Shown in pieces: positions 7,062 through 13,794 of a DNA stretch of 17,533 nt. This stretch comes from Wenzhouxiangella sp. Its GTDB lineage: Bacteria > Pseudomonadota > Gammaproteobacteria > Xanthomonadales > Wenzhouxiangellaceae. The position numbers and the translations under genes were made by a program. The notes beneath the pieces were generated by a model. That model did no database searches. It saw only the letters and a list, made by a program, of their open reading frames with translations, and was not told where the DNA came from. Position 1 is the stretch's first letter. Each line of letters begins with the position of its first letter. The stretch is taken from NCBI GenBank assembly GCA_007123575.1, contig SKKV01000108.1, positions 1-17,533 of the forward strand. Reading direction: 5' to 3'.

Positions 7062-7094
7062 CCAGCCCGGTTAACGCGGCGTTAACCGAGCTGG
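7062..7094 (-). terminator. Near-perfect 15-bp palindrome just after pilU
   Basis: CCAGCCCGGTTAACG (7062-7076) and CGTTAACCGAGCTGG (7080-7094) pair at 14 of 15 positions around CGG. It lies 24 bp past the pilU stop on the minus strand. The sequence after it (GGCGTATTGTTT) is only mildly T-rich, so it could be a first weak terminator, a 3'-end stabilising stem, or a protein-binding palindrome centred on paired GTTAAC sites. Confidence 0.5.
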
Positions 7095-7118
7095 AAAATT
7101 TTGCTTAGCGGGAAACCA

Positions 7119-8246
7119 TCAACGATCGTCAACCAGGTTCAGGTTCTGCAGCCGACCGGACAGCGCGTCCGAATCGGCGCCTTCGCTGAGCTTGACAGCC
7201 AGACGCACATCGTTGGCAGAATCGGCGTGACGCAGCGCTTCTTCATAGGAGATGCAGCCATCCTGATATAGCGCCAGTAGGCTCTGGTCGAAGGTCACCA
7301 TACCGTGGTGAGTCGAATCCTTCATGATCGATTTCAACTCTTCGATCTTGCCCTTGCGGATTTTTTCCTGAACCAGTGGCGTATTGATTAGCGTTTCCAG
7401 ACCCACGTGACGGCGCGTCCCGTCTACCGACGGAATGAGTTGCTGGGCGATCACGGCCTTGAGGTTGAATGACAGATCCAGCAACACCTGAGCGTGCCGG
7501 TCTTCGGGGAAGAAGTGCAAAATGCGGTCCATGGCCTGGTTGGCGTTGTTGGCGTGCAGCGTAGTGAGGCACAGATGACCGGTTTCGGCGAAGGTGATCG
7601 CATGCTCCATCGACTCGCGGGTTCTGATCTCGCCGATCAGGATCACATCGGGTGCCTGGCGGAGCGTGTTTTTCAGGGCCACATCGAACGAGGCTGTATC
7701 AATCCCGACCTCGCGCTGAGTCACCAGGCTCTTGCGATGCTTGTGAACGAACTCAATCGGGTCTTCGATGCTGATGATATGGCCGGAGGCATTGCAGTTG
7801 CGATGTCCGACCATGGCCGCCAGGGTGGTCGACTTGCCGGTGCCGGTGGCGCCAACCAGGATAATGATCCCGCGCTTGACCATCGCCAGTTCGGCCAGGG
7901 TGTCGGGCAGGTCCAACTCGGCAAATGTCGGGATCTTGGTCTCGATGCGCCGGCAAACCATGCCAACGCTGTTGCGCTGGTAGAAGGCACTGACGCGGAA
8001 CCGGGCCAGCCCTTCCAGCGAAATCGCAAACTGGCACTCCTTGGTCGTTTGAAACTCCTCGCGCTGATCCTTCGTCATGATGCCGTTGATGATATCGACC
8101 ACCGTGTCATGATGTAGCGCCTCGCGCGTTAACGGCTTGATCCGTCCGTGAACCTTGATACACGGTGGAGCGCCCACCGTCACGAACAGGTCAGAGCCCT
8201 TGTTTTCGTGAAGCTGGCGCAGCCAGTCCTGAATGTTGGTTTTCAT
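7119..8246 (-). CDS. pilU: Type IV pilus retraction ATPase PilU
   Basis: 375 residues, a hexameric AAA-type secretion ATPase at the base of the type IV pilus. It assists PilT in depolymerising the pilus for twitching and DNA uptake. Visible motifs: SDLFVTVGAPP near the N-terminus, Walker A GATGTGKST (132-140), Asp box SIEDPIEF (159-166), Walker B PDVILIGEIR (199-208) and the His box GHLCLTTLHAN. GATGTGKST in place of PilT's GPTGSGKST, and the long variable C-terminus, mark it as PilU. The Shine-Dalgarno AAGGAA is well placed 5 nt before the ATG. It lies 39 bp downstream of pilT in the same operon. Confidence 0.95.
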   Translation of the reverse strand: MKTNIQDWLRQLHENKGSDLFVTVGAPPCIKVHGRIKPLTREALHHDTVVDIINGIMTKDQREEFQTTKECQFAISLEGLARFRVSAFYQRNSVGMVCRRIETKIPTFAELDLPDTLAELAMVKRGIIILVGATGTGKSTTLAAMVGHRNCNASGHIISIEDPIEFVHKHRKSLVTQREVGIDTASFDVALKNTLRQAPDVILIGEIRTRESMEHAITFAETGHLCLTTLHANNANQAMDRILHFFPEDRHAQVLLDLSFNLKAVIAQQLIPSVDGTRRHVGLETLINTPLVQEKIRKGKIEELKSIMKDSTHHGMVTFDQSLLALYQDGCISYEEALRHADSANDVRLAVKLSEGADSDALSGRLQNLNLVDDR

Positions 8247-8285
8247 TGCAGTTCCTTGGAGTGGTTGGGCCCGAGCGCTCCGGAA

Positions 8286-9323
8286 TCAAGCCAGCGCCGT
8301 CTTGTTCTGCGCCTTGCGCATGGCTTCCGGCCGGGTGACCAGGCCGCGCCGAACCAGCTCAATCAGCGATTGATCCAGGGTCGACATACCCACGTTCTGG
8401 CCGGTTTGAATGGCCGAGTACATCTGCGCCACCTTGTCTTCGCGGATCAGGTTGCGAATGGCCGGGGTGGCCACCATGATTTCGTGGGCAGCAACTCGGC
8501 CACCGGCAACCCGCTTCAGCAAGGTCTGGGAGATGACCGCTCGCAGCGACTCAGACAGCATCGAACGCACAATCGGCTTTTCTTCGCCCGGGAAGACGTC
8601 AATGATTCGGTCAATGGTTTTCGGCGCCGAGGAGGTGTGCAAGGTGGCGAAGACAATGTGCCCAGTCTCGGCGGCGGTCAGGGCCAGGCGTACGGTCTCA
8701 ATGTCACGCAGCTCACCGACCAGGATGATGTCCGGATCCTCGCGCAGTGCCGAGCGCAGTGCCTGGTTGAAGCCATGGGTATCGCGCTTGACCTCACGCT
8801 GGTTGATCAAGCAGCGCTGCGGTGTGTGAACGAATTCGATCGGGTCTTCGATCGTCAGAATATGTCCGGCGACGGTCTTGTTGAGATGATCGACCATCGC
8901 CGCCAGGGTGGTCGATTTGCCCGAGCCGGTGGGCCCGGTGACCAAGATCAGGCCGCGCGGCACCTCGATGATGTCCTTGAACACCGCCGGCGCATTGATG
9001 TCTTCCAACGTCCATATTTCATTGGGAATGACTCGAAAGGCAGCGCCGATGCCGCGGTGATGATGGAAGGCATTGACGCGAAAGCGCGCCAGGCCGGGCA
9101 CGTTGTAGGAGAAATCGACTTCCAGATTGGCCTCATAGTCGCGCCGCTGGTGGTCGCTCATGGTCGAATACACCAGCTCGGCCATCTCCTTGTTCTGCAG
9201 GGCCGGCGTGTTGATTCGGTGAATATCACCATCGACCCGAATCATCGGCGGCAAACCGGCCGAAATGTGCAGGTCTGAGGCCTTGTTCTTGACCGTGAAA
9301 GCCAGTAGTTCAGTAATGTCCAT
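8286..9323 (-). CDS. pilT: Type IV pilus retraction ATPase PilT
   Basis: 345 residues, the normal PilT length. It powers pilus retraction by disassembling pilin at the inner membrane. Motifs: SDLHISAGLPPMIRVDG (16-32), Walker A GPTGSGKST (130-138), Asp box TIEDPIEF (157-164), Walker B DPDIILVGELRD (196-207), His box GHIVFATLHT (221-230) and the C-terminal AIRNLIRE (288-295) needed for retraction in known PilT proteins. I chose the ATG at 9323 because MDITELLAF is the conserved PilT start and a GGGG lies 6 nt upstream; the open frame continues far upstream only as an antisense shadow of yggS. It diverges from yggS with a 111-bp spacer, the usual gammaproteobacterial arrangement. Confidence 0.97.
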   Translation of the reverse strand: MDITELLAFTVKNKASDLHISAGLPPMIRVDGDIHRINTPALQNKEMAELVYSTMSDHQRRDYEANLEVDFSYNVPGLARFRVNAFHHHRGIGAAFRVIPNEIWTLEDINAPAVFKDIIEVPRGLILVTGPTGSGKSTTLAAMVDHLNKTVAGHILTIEDPIEFVHTPQRCLINQREVKRDTHGFNQALRSALREDPDIILVGELRDIETVRLALTAAETGHIVFATLHTSSAPKTIDRIIDVFPGEEKPIVRSMLSESLRAVISQTLLKRVAGGRVAAHEIMVATPAIRNLIREDKVAQMYSAIQTGQNVGMSTLDQSLIELVRRGLVTRPEAMRKAQNKTALA

Positions 9324-9422
9324 GGGCAACCCCGATATGATTGAACCGGCGCAGGCGGCACGCAACGACCCGCACCAGCAGGCAACAGCCGATTGTGAAC
9401 TGCACCGCTGTCTGATGAATAG

Positions 9423-9437
9423 TAGCCTATCTGCATG
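9423..9437 (+). promoter_or_regulatory. -10-like hexamer set for leaderless yggS mRNA
   Basis: TAGCCT (9423-9428) is followed by 6 nt and then the ATG at 9435, which would place transcription start on the A of the ATG. There is no purine-rich Shine-Dalgarno before the ATG. A TTGTGA at 9393 is too far upstream to be its -35 element. Confidence 0.35.
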
Positions 9438-10157
9438 ACGATTAAAAACATGACCAAAAGCCCAGCGCCCGACGAGCGCCTGAACTCGATCCAAACCCGC
9501 ATCCAGGACGCCTGCCACCAAGACCGACGGGGTCCGAGCTCGCTCAGGTTGCTGGCGGTCAGCAAGGGCCAGCCAGTGGCATCTATCCGGGCATTGGCTG
9601 ACCTGAATCAGCGTTCCTTCGGCGAAAACTACCTGGATGAAGGGCTGAAAAAAATCCAGGCGCTGTCGGCCCTGGACCTGGAGTGGCATTTCATCGGCCC
9701 GATTCAGTCGAACAAGACCCGGGCCATTGCCGAGCACTTCGACTGGGTACAGAGCGTGGATCGGGAAAAAATCATTCGGCGCCTGGCCGACCAGCGCCCG
9801 GCGACAATGCCGCCGTTGAACGTACTGATCCAGGTCAATGTCGACGGCGAACAACAAAAAGCCGGCTGCAGCCCCGATCAGATCGAGGCGCTGGCCGAGG
9901 CGGTTGCCCAACGCCCTTGCCTCCGTCTGCGCGGGCTGATGGCCATTCCCGCCCCGCGCGAACAGCAGCCCGATCAGATCGCCGTATTCAGGCGTCTGCA
10001 CGGGCTCTATTCCAACCTGCAGGCAGCCCATCCAGACGTTGATACGCTATCGGCTGGCATGTCGACCGACCTGGAAGCTGCCATCCTGGCCGGCAGCACC
10101 ATGGTTCGAATCGGCACGGACCTGTTCGGCCCGCGGACCCGGACCGAACAGCCATGA
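9435..10157 (+). CDS. yggS: YggS/PLPHP-family pyridoxal phosphate homeostasis protein
   Basis: 240 residues with the fold-type III PLP-binding barrel. It binds PLP without known enzyme activity and helps keep vitamin B6 and amino-acid pools balanced. The Schiff-base lysine is K44 in LLAVSKGQP. Other family marks are RSFGENYLDEGLKKI, LEWHFIGPIQSNKTR, VLIQVNVDGEQQKAG, LRGLMAIP, LSAGMSTDLEAAI and VRIGTDLFG near the C-terminus. ATG codons at 9435 and 9450 are both possible; the first gives the normal length. It heads the plus-strand group yggS-proC-yggT-DUF4426 and diverges from pilT, a conserved neighbourhood. Confidence 0.95.
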   Translation: MTIKNMTKSPAPDERLNSIQTRIQDACHQDRRGPSSLRLLAVSKGQPVASIRALADLNQRSFGENYLDEGLKKIQALSALDLEWHFIGPIQSNKTRAIAEHFDWVQSVDREKIIRRLADQRPATMPPLNVLIQVNVDGEQQKAGCSPDQIEALAEAVAQRPCLRLRGLMAIPAPREQQPDQIAVFRRLHGLYSNLQAAHPDVDTLSAGMSTDLEAAILAGSTMVRIGTDLFGPRTRTEQP

Positions 10158-10175
10158 CGCTGCCGCCGACAGGTT

Positions 10176-10191
10176 TACAATACTGAGCATG
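10176..10191 (+). promoter_or_regulatory. Candidate internal promoter, leaderless proC
   Basis: TACAAT (10176-10181, 5 of 6 to the -10 consensus) ends 7 nt before the proC ATG at 10189, and ATGACG lies 16 bp upstream of it as a weak -35. Transcription would begin within one base of the start codon. No Shine-Dalgarno is seen. Confidence 0.4.
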
Positions 10192-11013
10192 ACTAACGCT
10201 CCCAACTCCGACTCCATCAGCTTTATTGGTGGCGGCAACATGGCCCGGGCCTTGATCGGCGGCCTGCTGGCAGCCGGGCAGCCAGCCACGGCAATTACCG
10301 CGGCCGACCCCGCTTCGCAGCAGCGCCAAGCGCTGGCCACCGACTTTGGCATCCGCGTGCTGGCCGACAACGCCAACGCGGTGGTCGACCAGCGGGTCGT
10401 GGTGCTGGCGGTCAAACCCCAGGTCATCGATCAAGTGATGGCCGACCTTGCGCCGACCCTGGATAGTCAGGCAATGGTGATCAGCATTGCCGCAGGCGTC
10501 ACCCTGGACCGGCTTGAATCGGCCCTGGGCAAACGGCGCGCTCTGATTCGTGCCATGCCCAACACGCCGGCCCTGTATGGTGCAGGCATGACTGGCCTGG
10601 TTGGCAACAGCGCCTGCAGCGAGCCGGATCGCCAGCTCGCCGAGCAGCTGTTCAGCGCCGCCGGCGAGGCGGCCTGGTTTGATGATGAGCAGTTGATGGA
10701 TACGGTGACCGCCGTGTCTGGTTCAGGGCCGGCCTATTTTTTCGCCCTGACCGAACACCTGGCCCGCGCCGGTGCCGCGGCCGGCCTGCCGCCAGACCTG
10801 GCTGCCCGCCTGGCTCGCCAGACCGCGATCGGGGCCGGCGTCATGCTGGCCCAATCCGATATTGAGGCCGGCGAGCTGCGCCAGCGGGTCACCTCGCCCG
10901 GGGGCACCACGGCCGCCGCCTTAGGGAAGTTTGCCAGCGATGATTTCGCGCGCATTGTCGAGCGCGCCGTGGCTGCGGCGGTCCAGCGCGGCCGTGAGCT
11001 GGGAGCTGGCTGA
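10189..11013 (+). CDS. proC: Pyrroline-5-carboxylate reductase
   Basis: 274 residues, the usual ProC length. It reduces 1-pyrroline-5-carboxylate to L-proline with NAD(P)H, the last step of proline synthesis. A Rossmann motif FIGGGNMARALIGG is at about 12-25, followed by AVKPQV, VISIAAGV, LIRAMPNTPALYGAGMTGL, the AVSGSGPAYFFAL segment and the C-terminal signature LRQRVTSPGGTTAAAL. I chose ATG 10189 because it places the Rossmann motif near the N-terminus; the frame remains open upstream within yggS but that part matches nothing. There are 31 bp between the yggS stop and this start, and the stop overlaps the yggT start by one base (TGATG). Confidence 0.97.
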   Translation: MTNAPNSDSISFIGGGNMARALIGGLLAAGQPATAITAADPASQQRQALATDFGIRVLADNANAVVDQRVVVLAVKPQVIDQVMADLAPTLDSQAMVISIAAGVTLDRLESALGKRRALIRAMPNTPALYGAGMTGLVGNSACSEPDRQLAEQLFSAAGEAAWFDDEQLMDTVTAVSGSGPAYFFALTEHLARAGAAAGLPPDLAARLARQTAIGAGVMLAQSDIEAGELRQRVTSPGGTTAAALGKFASDDFARIVERAVAAAVQRGRELGAG

Positions 11014-11552
11014 TGGGATCACCAACCGCTGCCTTCGCCTTCCTGGTCGAAACCCTGTTCCACCTGTACCTGGTGGTGCTGCTGCTGCGCATTTTGCTCG
11101 AAATGGTGCGCTCGGATTTCTACAACCCGATCGTTCAGCTTTTGCTCAAGGCCACCGACCCGCTGGTCAAACCCTTGAGCAAGATCATCCCACCGGCTGG
11201 CCGGATCAACCTGGCTGCCATCGTTGTGCTCTACCTGATCCAGCTACTAGGCCTGATTCTGCTCAGCCTGATCGCCGGCGCCGCCATAGACCCCGTGATA
11301 CTGGCCTTGATAGCCTTGTTGAGGCTGGTCCGAATGCTGCTGGTGCTGTACCTGATCCTGATCCTTGCCGGGGTGATCCTGTCCTGGGTTGGACAGAACT
11401 TTCGCCACCCCATCGTGCCGCTGGTTTTTCAATTGACCGATCCGGTACTGGCACCGATCCGGCGCGTGCTGCCGCCCCTGGGCGGGTTTGACCTGTCGCC
11501 GCTGGTGGCCATCATCGGCATCCAATTCCTGATCATATTGCTGGGCGTGTAG
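11013..11552 (+). CDS. yggT: YggT-family integral membrane protein
   Basis: 179 residues, almost wholly hydrophobic, with two YGGT repeats. Each repeat is a membrane helix, a short amphipathic segment ending in a TDPLVKPLSKIIPP or TDPVLAPIRRVLPP motif, and a second helix (NLAAIVVLYLIQLLGLIL and DLSPLVAIIGIQFLIILLGV). This gives about four membrane spans in the inner membrane. The family has been linked to osmotic tolerance and, in plastids and cyanobacteria (YlmG), to division or cytochrome assembly; its molecular role is not settled. It is translationally coupled to proC by the overlap TGATG. Confidence 0.92.
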   Translation: MGSPTAAFAFLVETLFHLYLVVLLLRILLEMVRSDFYNPIVQLLLKATDPLVKPLSKIIPPAGRINLAAIVVLYLIQLLGLILLSLIAGAAIDPVILALIALLRLVRMLLVLYLILILAGVILSWVGQNFRHPIVPLVFQLTDPVLAPIRRVLPPLGGFDLSPLVAIIGIQFLIILLGV

Positions 11553-11562
11553 CATACCGGCG

Positions 11563-11591
11563 TTGCCCGCTCACGGACACAGGCGTAGGAT
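11563..11591 (+). promoter_or_regulatory. Candidate sigma-70 promoter for the DUF4426 gene
   Basis: TTGCCC (11563-11568) and TAGGAT (11586-11591) are separated by exactly 17 bp and each match 4 of 6 consensus bases. The start would be near 11598, giving a leader of about 22 nt that contains GGAGAGG. Confidence 0.35.
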
Positions 11592-11619
11592 GGTAGTCAC
11601 GACCAGCCATGGAGAGGTC

Positions 11620-12072
11620 ATGATGAACATGCGTTTTCTATATCTGCTTTTGCTGCTGTTTGGCCTCGGCGTCGCCAGCCTGAGCTGTTATGGTGGTCAG
11701 GCCGAAACCTTCGGCCCGTTCGCGGCTCATTACAACACCTTCAACACCAACCAGCTCACACCGGATGTGGCCCGCGCCTACGGCATTCAGCGCAGCGCCA
11801 GCCGTGCCTTGCTCAATATTGCCGTCATCCGCCAAGGCGATGAGGACATGGGTACACCAGTCCGGGCGCGGGTCAGAGCTACCGCTACCAACCTGGCCGG
11901 CCAGCGCCGCGATTTGGACATGCGCGAGATTCGCGACCAGGACGCGATCTACTACATTGGCGTCTTTGGAATCAGCAACGAAGAGACCTTGAACTTCAAT
12001 GTCTCCGTACAGCCCATGGGCCAGCAACAGGCCCACGAATTCAGCTTTCGCCAGCAGTTCTTCACACGCTAG
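11620..12072 (+). CDS. DUF4426 periplasmic protein
   Basis: 150 residues from the chosen start. A strong Shine-Dalgarno GGAGAGG (11611-11617) points to the paired ATGs at 11620 and 11623 and rules out more distant upstream starts. The N-terminus is a signal peptide (MRFLYLLLLLFGLGVASL) with likely cleavage near GGQA-ETFG. The mature part matches the DUF4426 pattern FGPFAAHYNTFNTNQLTPDVARAYGIQRSASRALLNIAVIR, REIRDQDAIYYIGVFGISNEETLNFNV, and a terminal FRQQFFTR. The function of the family is unknown. In many gammaproteobacteria it follows yggT and precedes metX/metW; those genes are absent here. Its TAG stop overlaps the convergent gene's TAG inside the palindrome CTAG. Confidence 0.88.
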   Translation: MMNMRFLYLLLLLFGLGVASLSCYGGQAETFGPFAAHYNTFNTNQLTPDVARAYGIQRSASRALLNIAVIRQGDEDMGTPVRARVRATATNLAGQRRDLDMREIRDQDAIYYIGVFGISNEETLNFNVSVQPMGQQQAHEFSFRQQFFTR

Positions 12073-12596
12073 CCTGGCGGCTCGGCAACCAGCTCATAGC
12101 TGCGCAAGGCCCACTCAGCGTCTTCGTCGACACCACCCGCGTTCAGCCAGCGGGCCTGGTACCAGAATCCATCCATCCGGAAGCTGCGCCCGCGCAGCTC
12201 ATCCGGCACTGCCGGCAAATAGGCCGGCGGCGGCACATCAACCAACACCGGCAGAATCAGCTCGGGCACGCGGTCGCGATCGATTGCCGCCAGCAGCTCG
12301 CGGTAGCGGCGATGAAACTCGCCTTCGTCTTCCTCGATGCGATCCGGATGGTGCAGCCTCAAGGCGAGCAAGTGCCAGCGCGTTTCGGTCCAGACGGTCA
12401 TCATCTGAATTTCCCAGCCATCCGGCGTGAACCGGTACAGCTCGGAGCGATCGCCGATATAGGCACCGGGACCGGCGCTGGCCAGGGTTTGTCCGATCAG
12501 GCGGGTAAAGGCTTCGAAATCAGGCTCTTCAGCCACGGCGACGGAGCCTGCAGACAGCAGCAGGAGACCGGACAGGATGCGGTGCCAGACGCTCAT
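12069..12596 (-). CDS. Exported protein of unknown function
   Basis: 175 residues. A signal peptide (SVWHRILSGLLLLSAGSVAVA, cleavage about residue 22) precedes an acidic mature part. Visible segments are FEAFTRLIGQTLASAGPGAYIGDRSELYRF, WEIQMMTVWTETRWHLLALRL, an acidic/basic helix IEEDEGEFHRRYRELLAAI, then a Pro-rich VDVPPPAYLP and a tryptophan/tyrosine-rich end. I do not recognise the family. ATGs at 12596 and 12608 are possible; I chose 12596 because a TATGGT hexamer lies 7 nt upstream and overlaps the other ATG. It converges with the DUF4426 gene (4-bp overlap) and diverges from trmH with an 18-bp gap. Confidence 0.7.
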   Translation of the reverse strand: MSVWHRILSGLLLLSAGSVAVAEEPDFEAFTRLIGQTLASAGPGAYIGDRSELYRFTPDGWEIQMMTVWTETRWHLLALRLHHPDRIEEDEGEFHRRYRELLAAIDRDRVPELILPVLVDVPPPAYLPAVPDELRGRSFRMDGFWYQARWLNAGGVDEDAEWALRSYELVAEPPG

Positions 12597-12602
12597 AGGC
12601 AG

Positions 12603-12609
12603 TACCATA
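12603..12609. promoter_or_regulatory. Overlapping divergent -10 hexamers
   Basis: Plus strand TACCAT (12603-12608) is followed by 6 nt and the trmH ATG at 12615. Minus strand TATGGT (12609-12604) is followed by 7 nt and the ATG at 12596. The two hexamers share five bases, so one short element could start two leaderless transcripts. Neither gene has a clear Shine-Dalgarno. Confidence 0.4.
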
Positions 12610-12614
12610 CTCGG

Positions 12615-13229
12615 ATGACGCCCGAACGCAAAGCCCGAATTCAGTCGGTGGCTGCCCGCCGCCAGGTCGATCTGACCGTGTTCATGGAGCGGGTGCACAA
12701 ACCGCACAATGTCGCCGCCATTCTTAGAACCTGCGACGCGGTTGGCGTGATGCGCGCCCATGCAGTGCCTCCCACCGGCGGCATTCCGACGTTGAACCAC
12801 ACCGCCCAGGGCGCCCAGCGCTGGGTGGAACTGATCCGCCACCATGACGCAGCCGCCGGCCTGAACGAGCTGCGGCAAGCCGGCTTCAAACTCTATGCGG
12901 CCCACTTTTCCGAGCGCGCCGTGGACTTTCGCGAACCGGACTACACCCAGCCCACCGCAATCGTGATGGGTACGGAGAAGTTCGGCGTCAGCGCCGAGGC
13001 GCTGGAGATGGTCGACGGCGAAGTTGTGATTCCGATGTTGGGCATGACCCAGTCACTCAATGTTTCGGTGGCCACCGCGTTGATTCTTTTCGAGGCCCAG
13101 CGTCAGCGGCAGGCTTCTGGCATGTATGAACCACGATCTTTGGAAGAGTCGCCCTGGAAAGAGCTGAGTGAAGGTTGGATTGACCGGGATTTGGCGCGTA
13201 GGAAGATGCCGCCGGAAGAATTCTCCTGA
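12615..13229 (+). CDS. trmH: tRNA (guanosine-18-2'-O)-methyltransferase TrmH
   Basis: 204 residues, SPOUT-class enzyme that methylates the ribose of G18 in the D-loop of tRNA with S-adenosylmethionine. Near-identity with E. coli TrmH patterns is visible: LTVFMERVHKPHNVAAILRTCDAVGV, HAVPPTGG, AVDFREPDYTQPTAIVMGTEKFGVS, the knot motif VVIPMLGMTQSLNVSVATALILFEAQRQRQ and the terminal MYEPRSLEE. The start ATG 12615 matches the family N-terminus (MTPERKARIQ); the frame runs open further upstream only antisense to the neighbouring gene. The C-terminus is about 25 residues shorter than E. coli TrmH. Its final codons lie inside a direct repeat that recurs 486 bp downstream. Confidence 0.95.
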   Translation: MTPERKARIQSVAARRQVDLTVFMERVHKPHNVAAILRTCDAVGVMRAHAVPPTGGIPTLNHTAQGAQRWVELIRHHDAAAGLNELRQAGFKLYAAHFSERAVDFREPDYTQPTAIVMGTEKFGVSAEALEMVDGEVVIPMLGMTQSLNVSVATALILFEAQRQRQASGMYEPRSLEESPWKELSEGWIDRDLARRKMPPEEFS

Positions 13230-13283
13230 ACCGTTCACCCGGGCAGGCCGTGAGCTGGCGGATGCCAGCCGATGCTTCTCCCA
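13199..13283 (+). repeat. 85-bp direct repeat, copy 1 (covers trmH 3' end)
   Basis: Identical at 76 of 85 positions to 13685-13769; within the core 73 bp (13211-13283) 68 match. It covers the last ten or so codons of trmH, its stop and the following hairpin GCTGGC-GGAT-GCCAGC (13254-13269). In copy 2 one base change breaks that stem. Confidence 0.85.
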
Positions 13284-13311
13284 ACCCCGATCATTCATGC
13301 TTGATGGGGGT
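13284..13311 (+). terminator. Hairpin downstream of trmH
   Basis: ACCCCGATCA (13284-13293) pairs with TGATGGGGGT (13302-13311) at 9 of 10 positions around an 8-nt loop. A GTTTTTG lies about 10 nt further on. It may end the trmH transcript, though the T tract is too far away for a standard intrinsic terminator. Confidence 0.35.
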
Positions 13312-13371
13312 GAGTAGCCATGGTTTTTGGGCATCGAGTGGTGCGGCGGCTTATGTGCCCAACACCAGTCG

Positions 13372-13485
13372 GTGGCGATGAGTGAGGCATGGTCCCCGGC
13401 CGCACGCACGGTCGGATTCCACGTTGGCGCTTCTTGCCTTCGGCAAATCGCACCAACGCTCCATCCTGTGCTGGGCCGGGCTACA
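13372..13485 (+). repeat. REP-like element, long copy with nested hairpins
   Basis: The flanks match the compact copy at 388-435: 13372-13401 (24 of 30 identical, ending CATGGTCCCCGGCC) and 13473-13485 (GGGCCGGGCTACA, identical). The arms CCCGGCC (13395-13401) and GGCCGGG (13474-13480) enclose 72 nt. Inside, CGTTGGCGC pairs with GCACCAACG (13422-13430 with 13450-13458), and TTGCC with GGCAA (13434-13438 with 13442-13446) around TTC. The loop also contains CCACGTTGG, which in the compact copy spans the loop. Confidence 0.6.
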
Positions 13486-13684
13486 GGGTCGGGGATGGCG
13501 AGAGGGTTGCAGGGGGCGCGGCTATCCGCCTACTCCCAACTTTCGCATTGGGTGGTATCTGTCAGATCATGGACTGGCCGGGTGCGGAATTGGGCAACGC
13601 GCCTGTTCCGAGCCCAGAAATATCGACCAGGGTTGATCGACGTCTCGCGAATGCGGTTGGCGCATTAGTTACCCTGCTGGTCCC

Positions 13685-13769
13685 TAGGCCGCTTCCGCCG
13701 GAACATTTCTGCTGAACCGTTCACCCGGGTAGGCCGTGAGCTGGCGGATGCCACCCGATGCTTCTCCCA
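13685..13769 (+). repeat. 85-bp direct repeat, copy 2
   Basis: This is the second copy of the sequence at 13199-13283, offset by 486 bp. Its left part reads as a decayed trmH tail: the frame ends PPEHFC-stop where trmH ends PPEEFS-stop. It stops 25 bp before the pdxH stop codon (13795-13797). Confidence 0.85.
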
Positions 13770-13794
13770 GCCTCCAAATCTCCTGATCCAGTGG

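Larger units (their letters stand above)
13230..13794. other. Gene-free stretch between trmH and pdxH
   Basis: 565 bp between two converging genes. It holds most of repeat copy 1, a hairpin (13284-13311), a REP-like element with nested palindromes (13372-13485), about 200 bp in which I see no structure, and repeat copy 2. The short frames across it have no family resemblance, no ribosome site and no conserved motif, so I call no gene. Confidence 0.7.

Noticed and set aside
8148..9278. 376-codon open frame on the plus strand
   Set aside because: It lies antisense to pilT and pilU; long open antisense frames are usual in GC-rich codon use, and its product resembles nothing.
9355..9375. Sigma-54 promoter upstream of pilT (TGG...TTGC on the minus strand)
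   Set aside because: The distance between the GG and GC elements is one base too long, and sigma-54 promoters rarely tolerate that.
9324..10031. N-terminal extension of the pilT frame to 581 codons
   Set aside because: The extra part is antisense to yggS, matches no family, and PilT has its conserved start MDITELL at 9323 with a ribosome site.
10039..10188. 50-codon extension of proC into yggS
   Set aside because: The extension overlaps yggS coding sequence and has no similarity to ProC, whose Rossmann motif must be close to the N-terminus.
11620..11700. Lipoprotein signal in the DUF4426 protein (ASLSC)
   Set aside because: The residues before the cysteine do not fit a lipobox (Leu at -2, Ser at -3), and the family is normally periplasmic.
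13389..13715. 108-codon frame in the trmH-pdxH spacer
   Set aside because: It runs through the REP-like element and ends inside repeat copy 2; no motif and composition typical of noncoding DNA. The similarity of its last residues to TrmH comes from the direct repeat.
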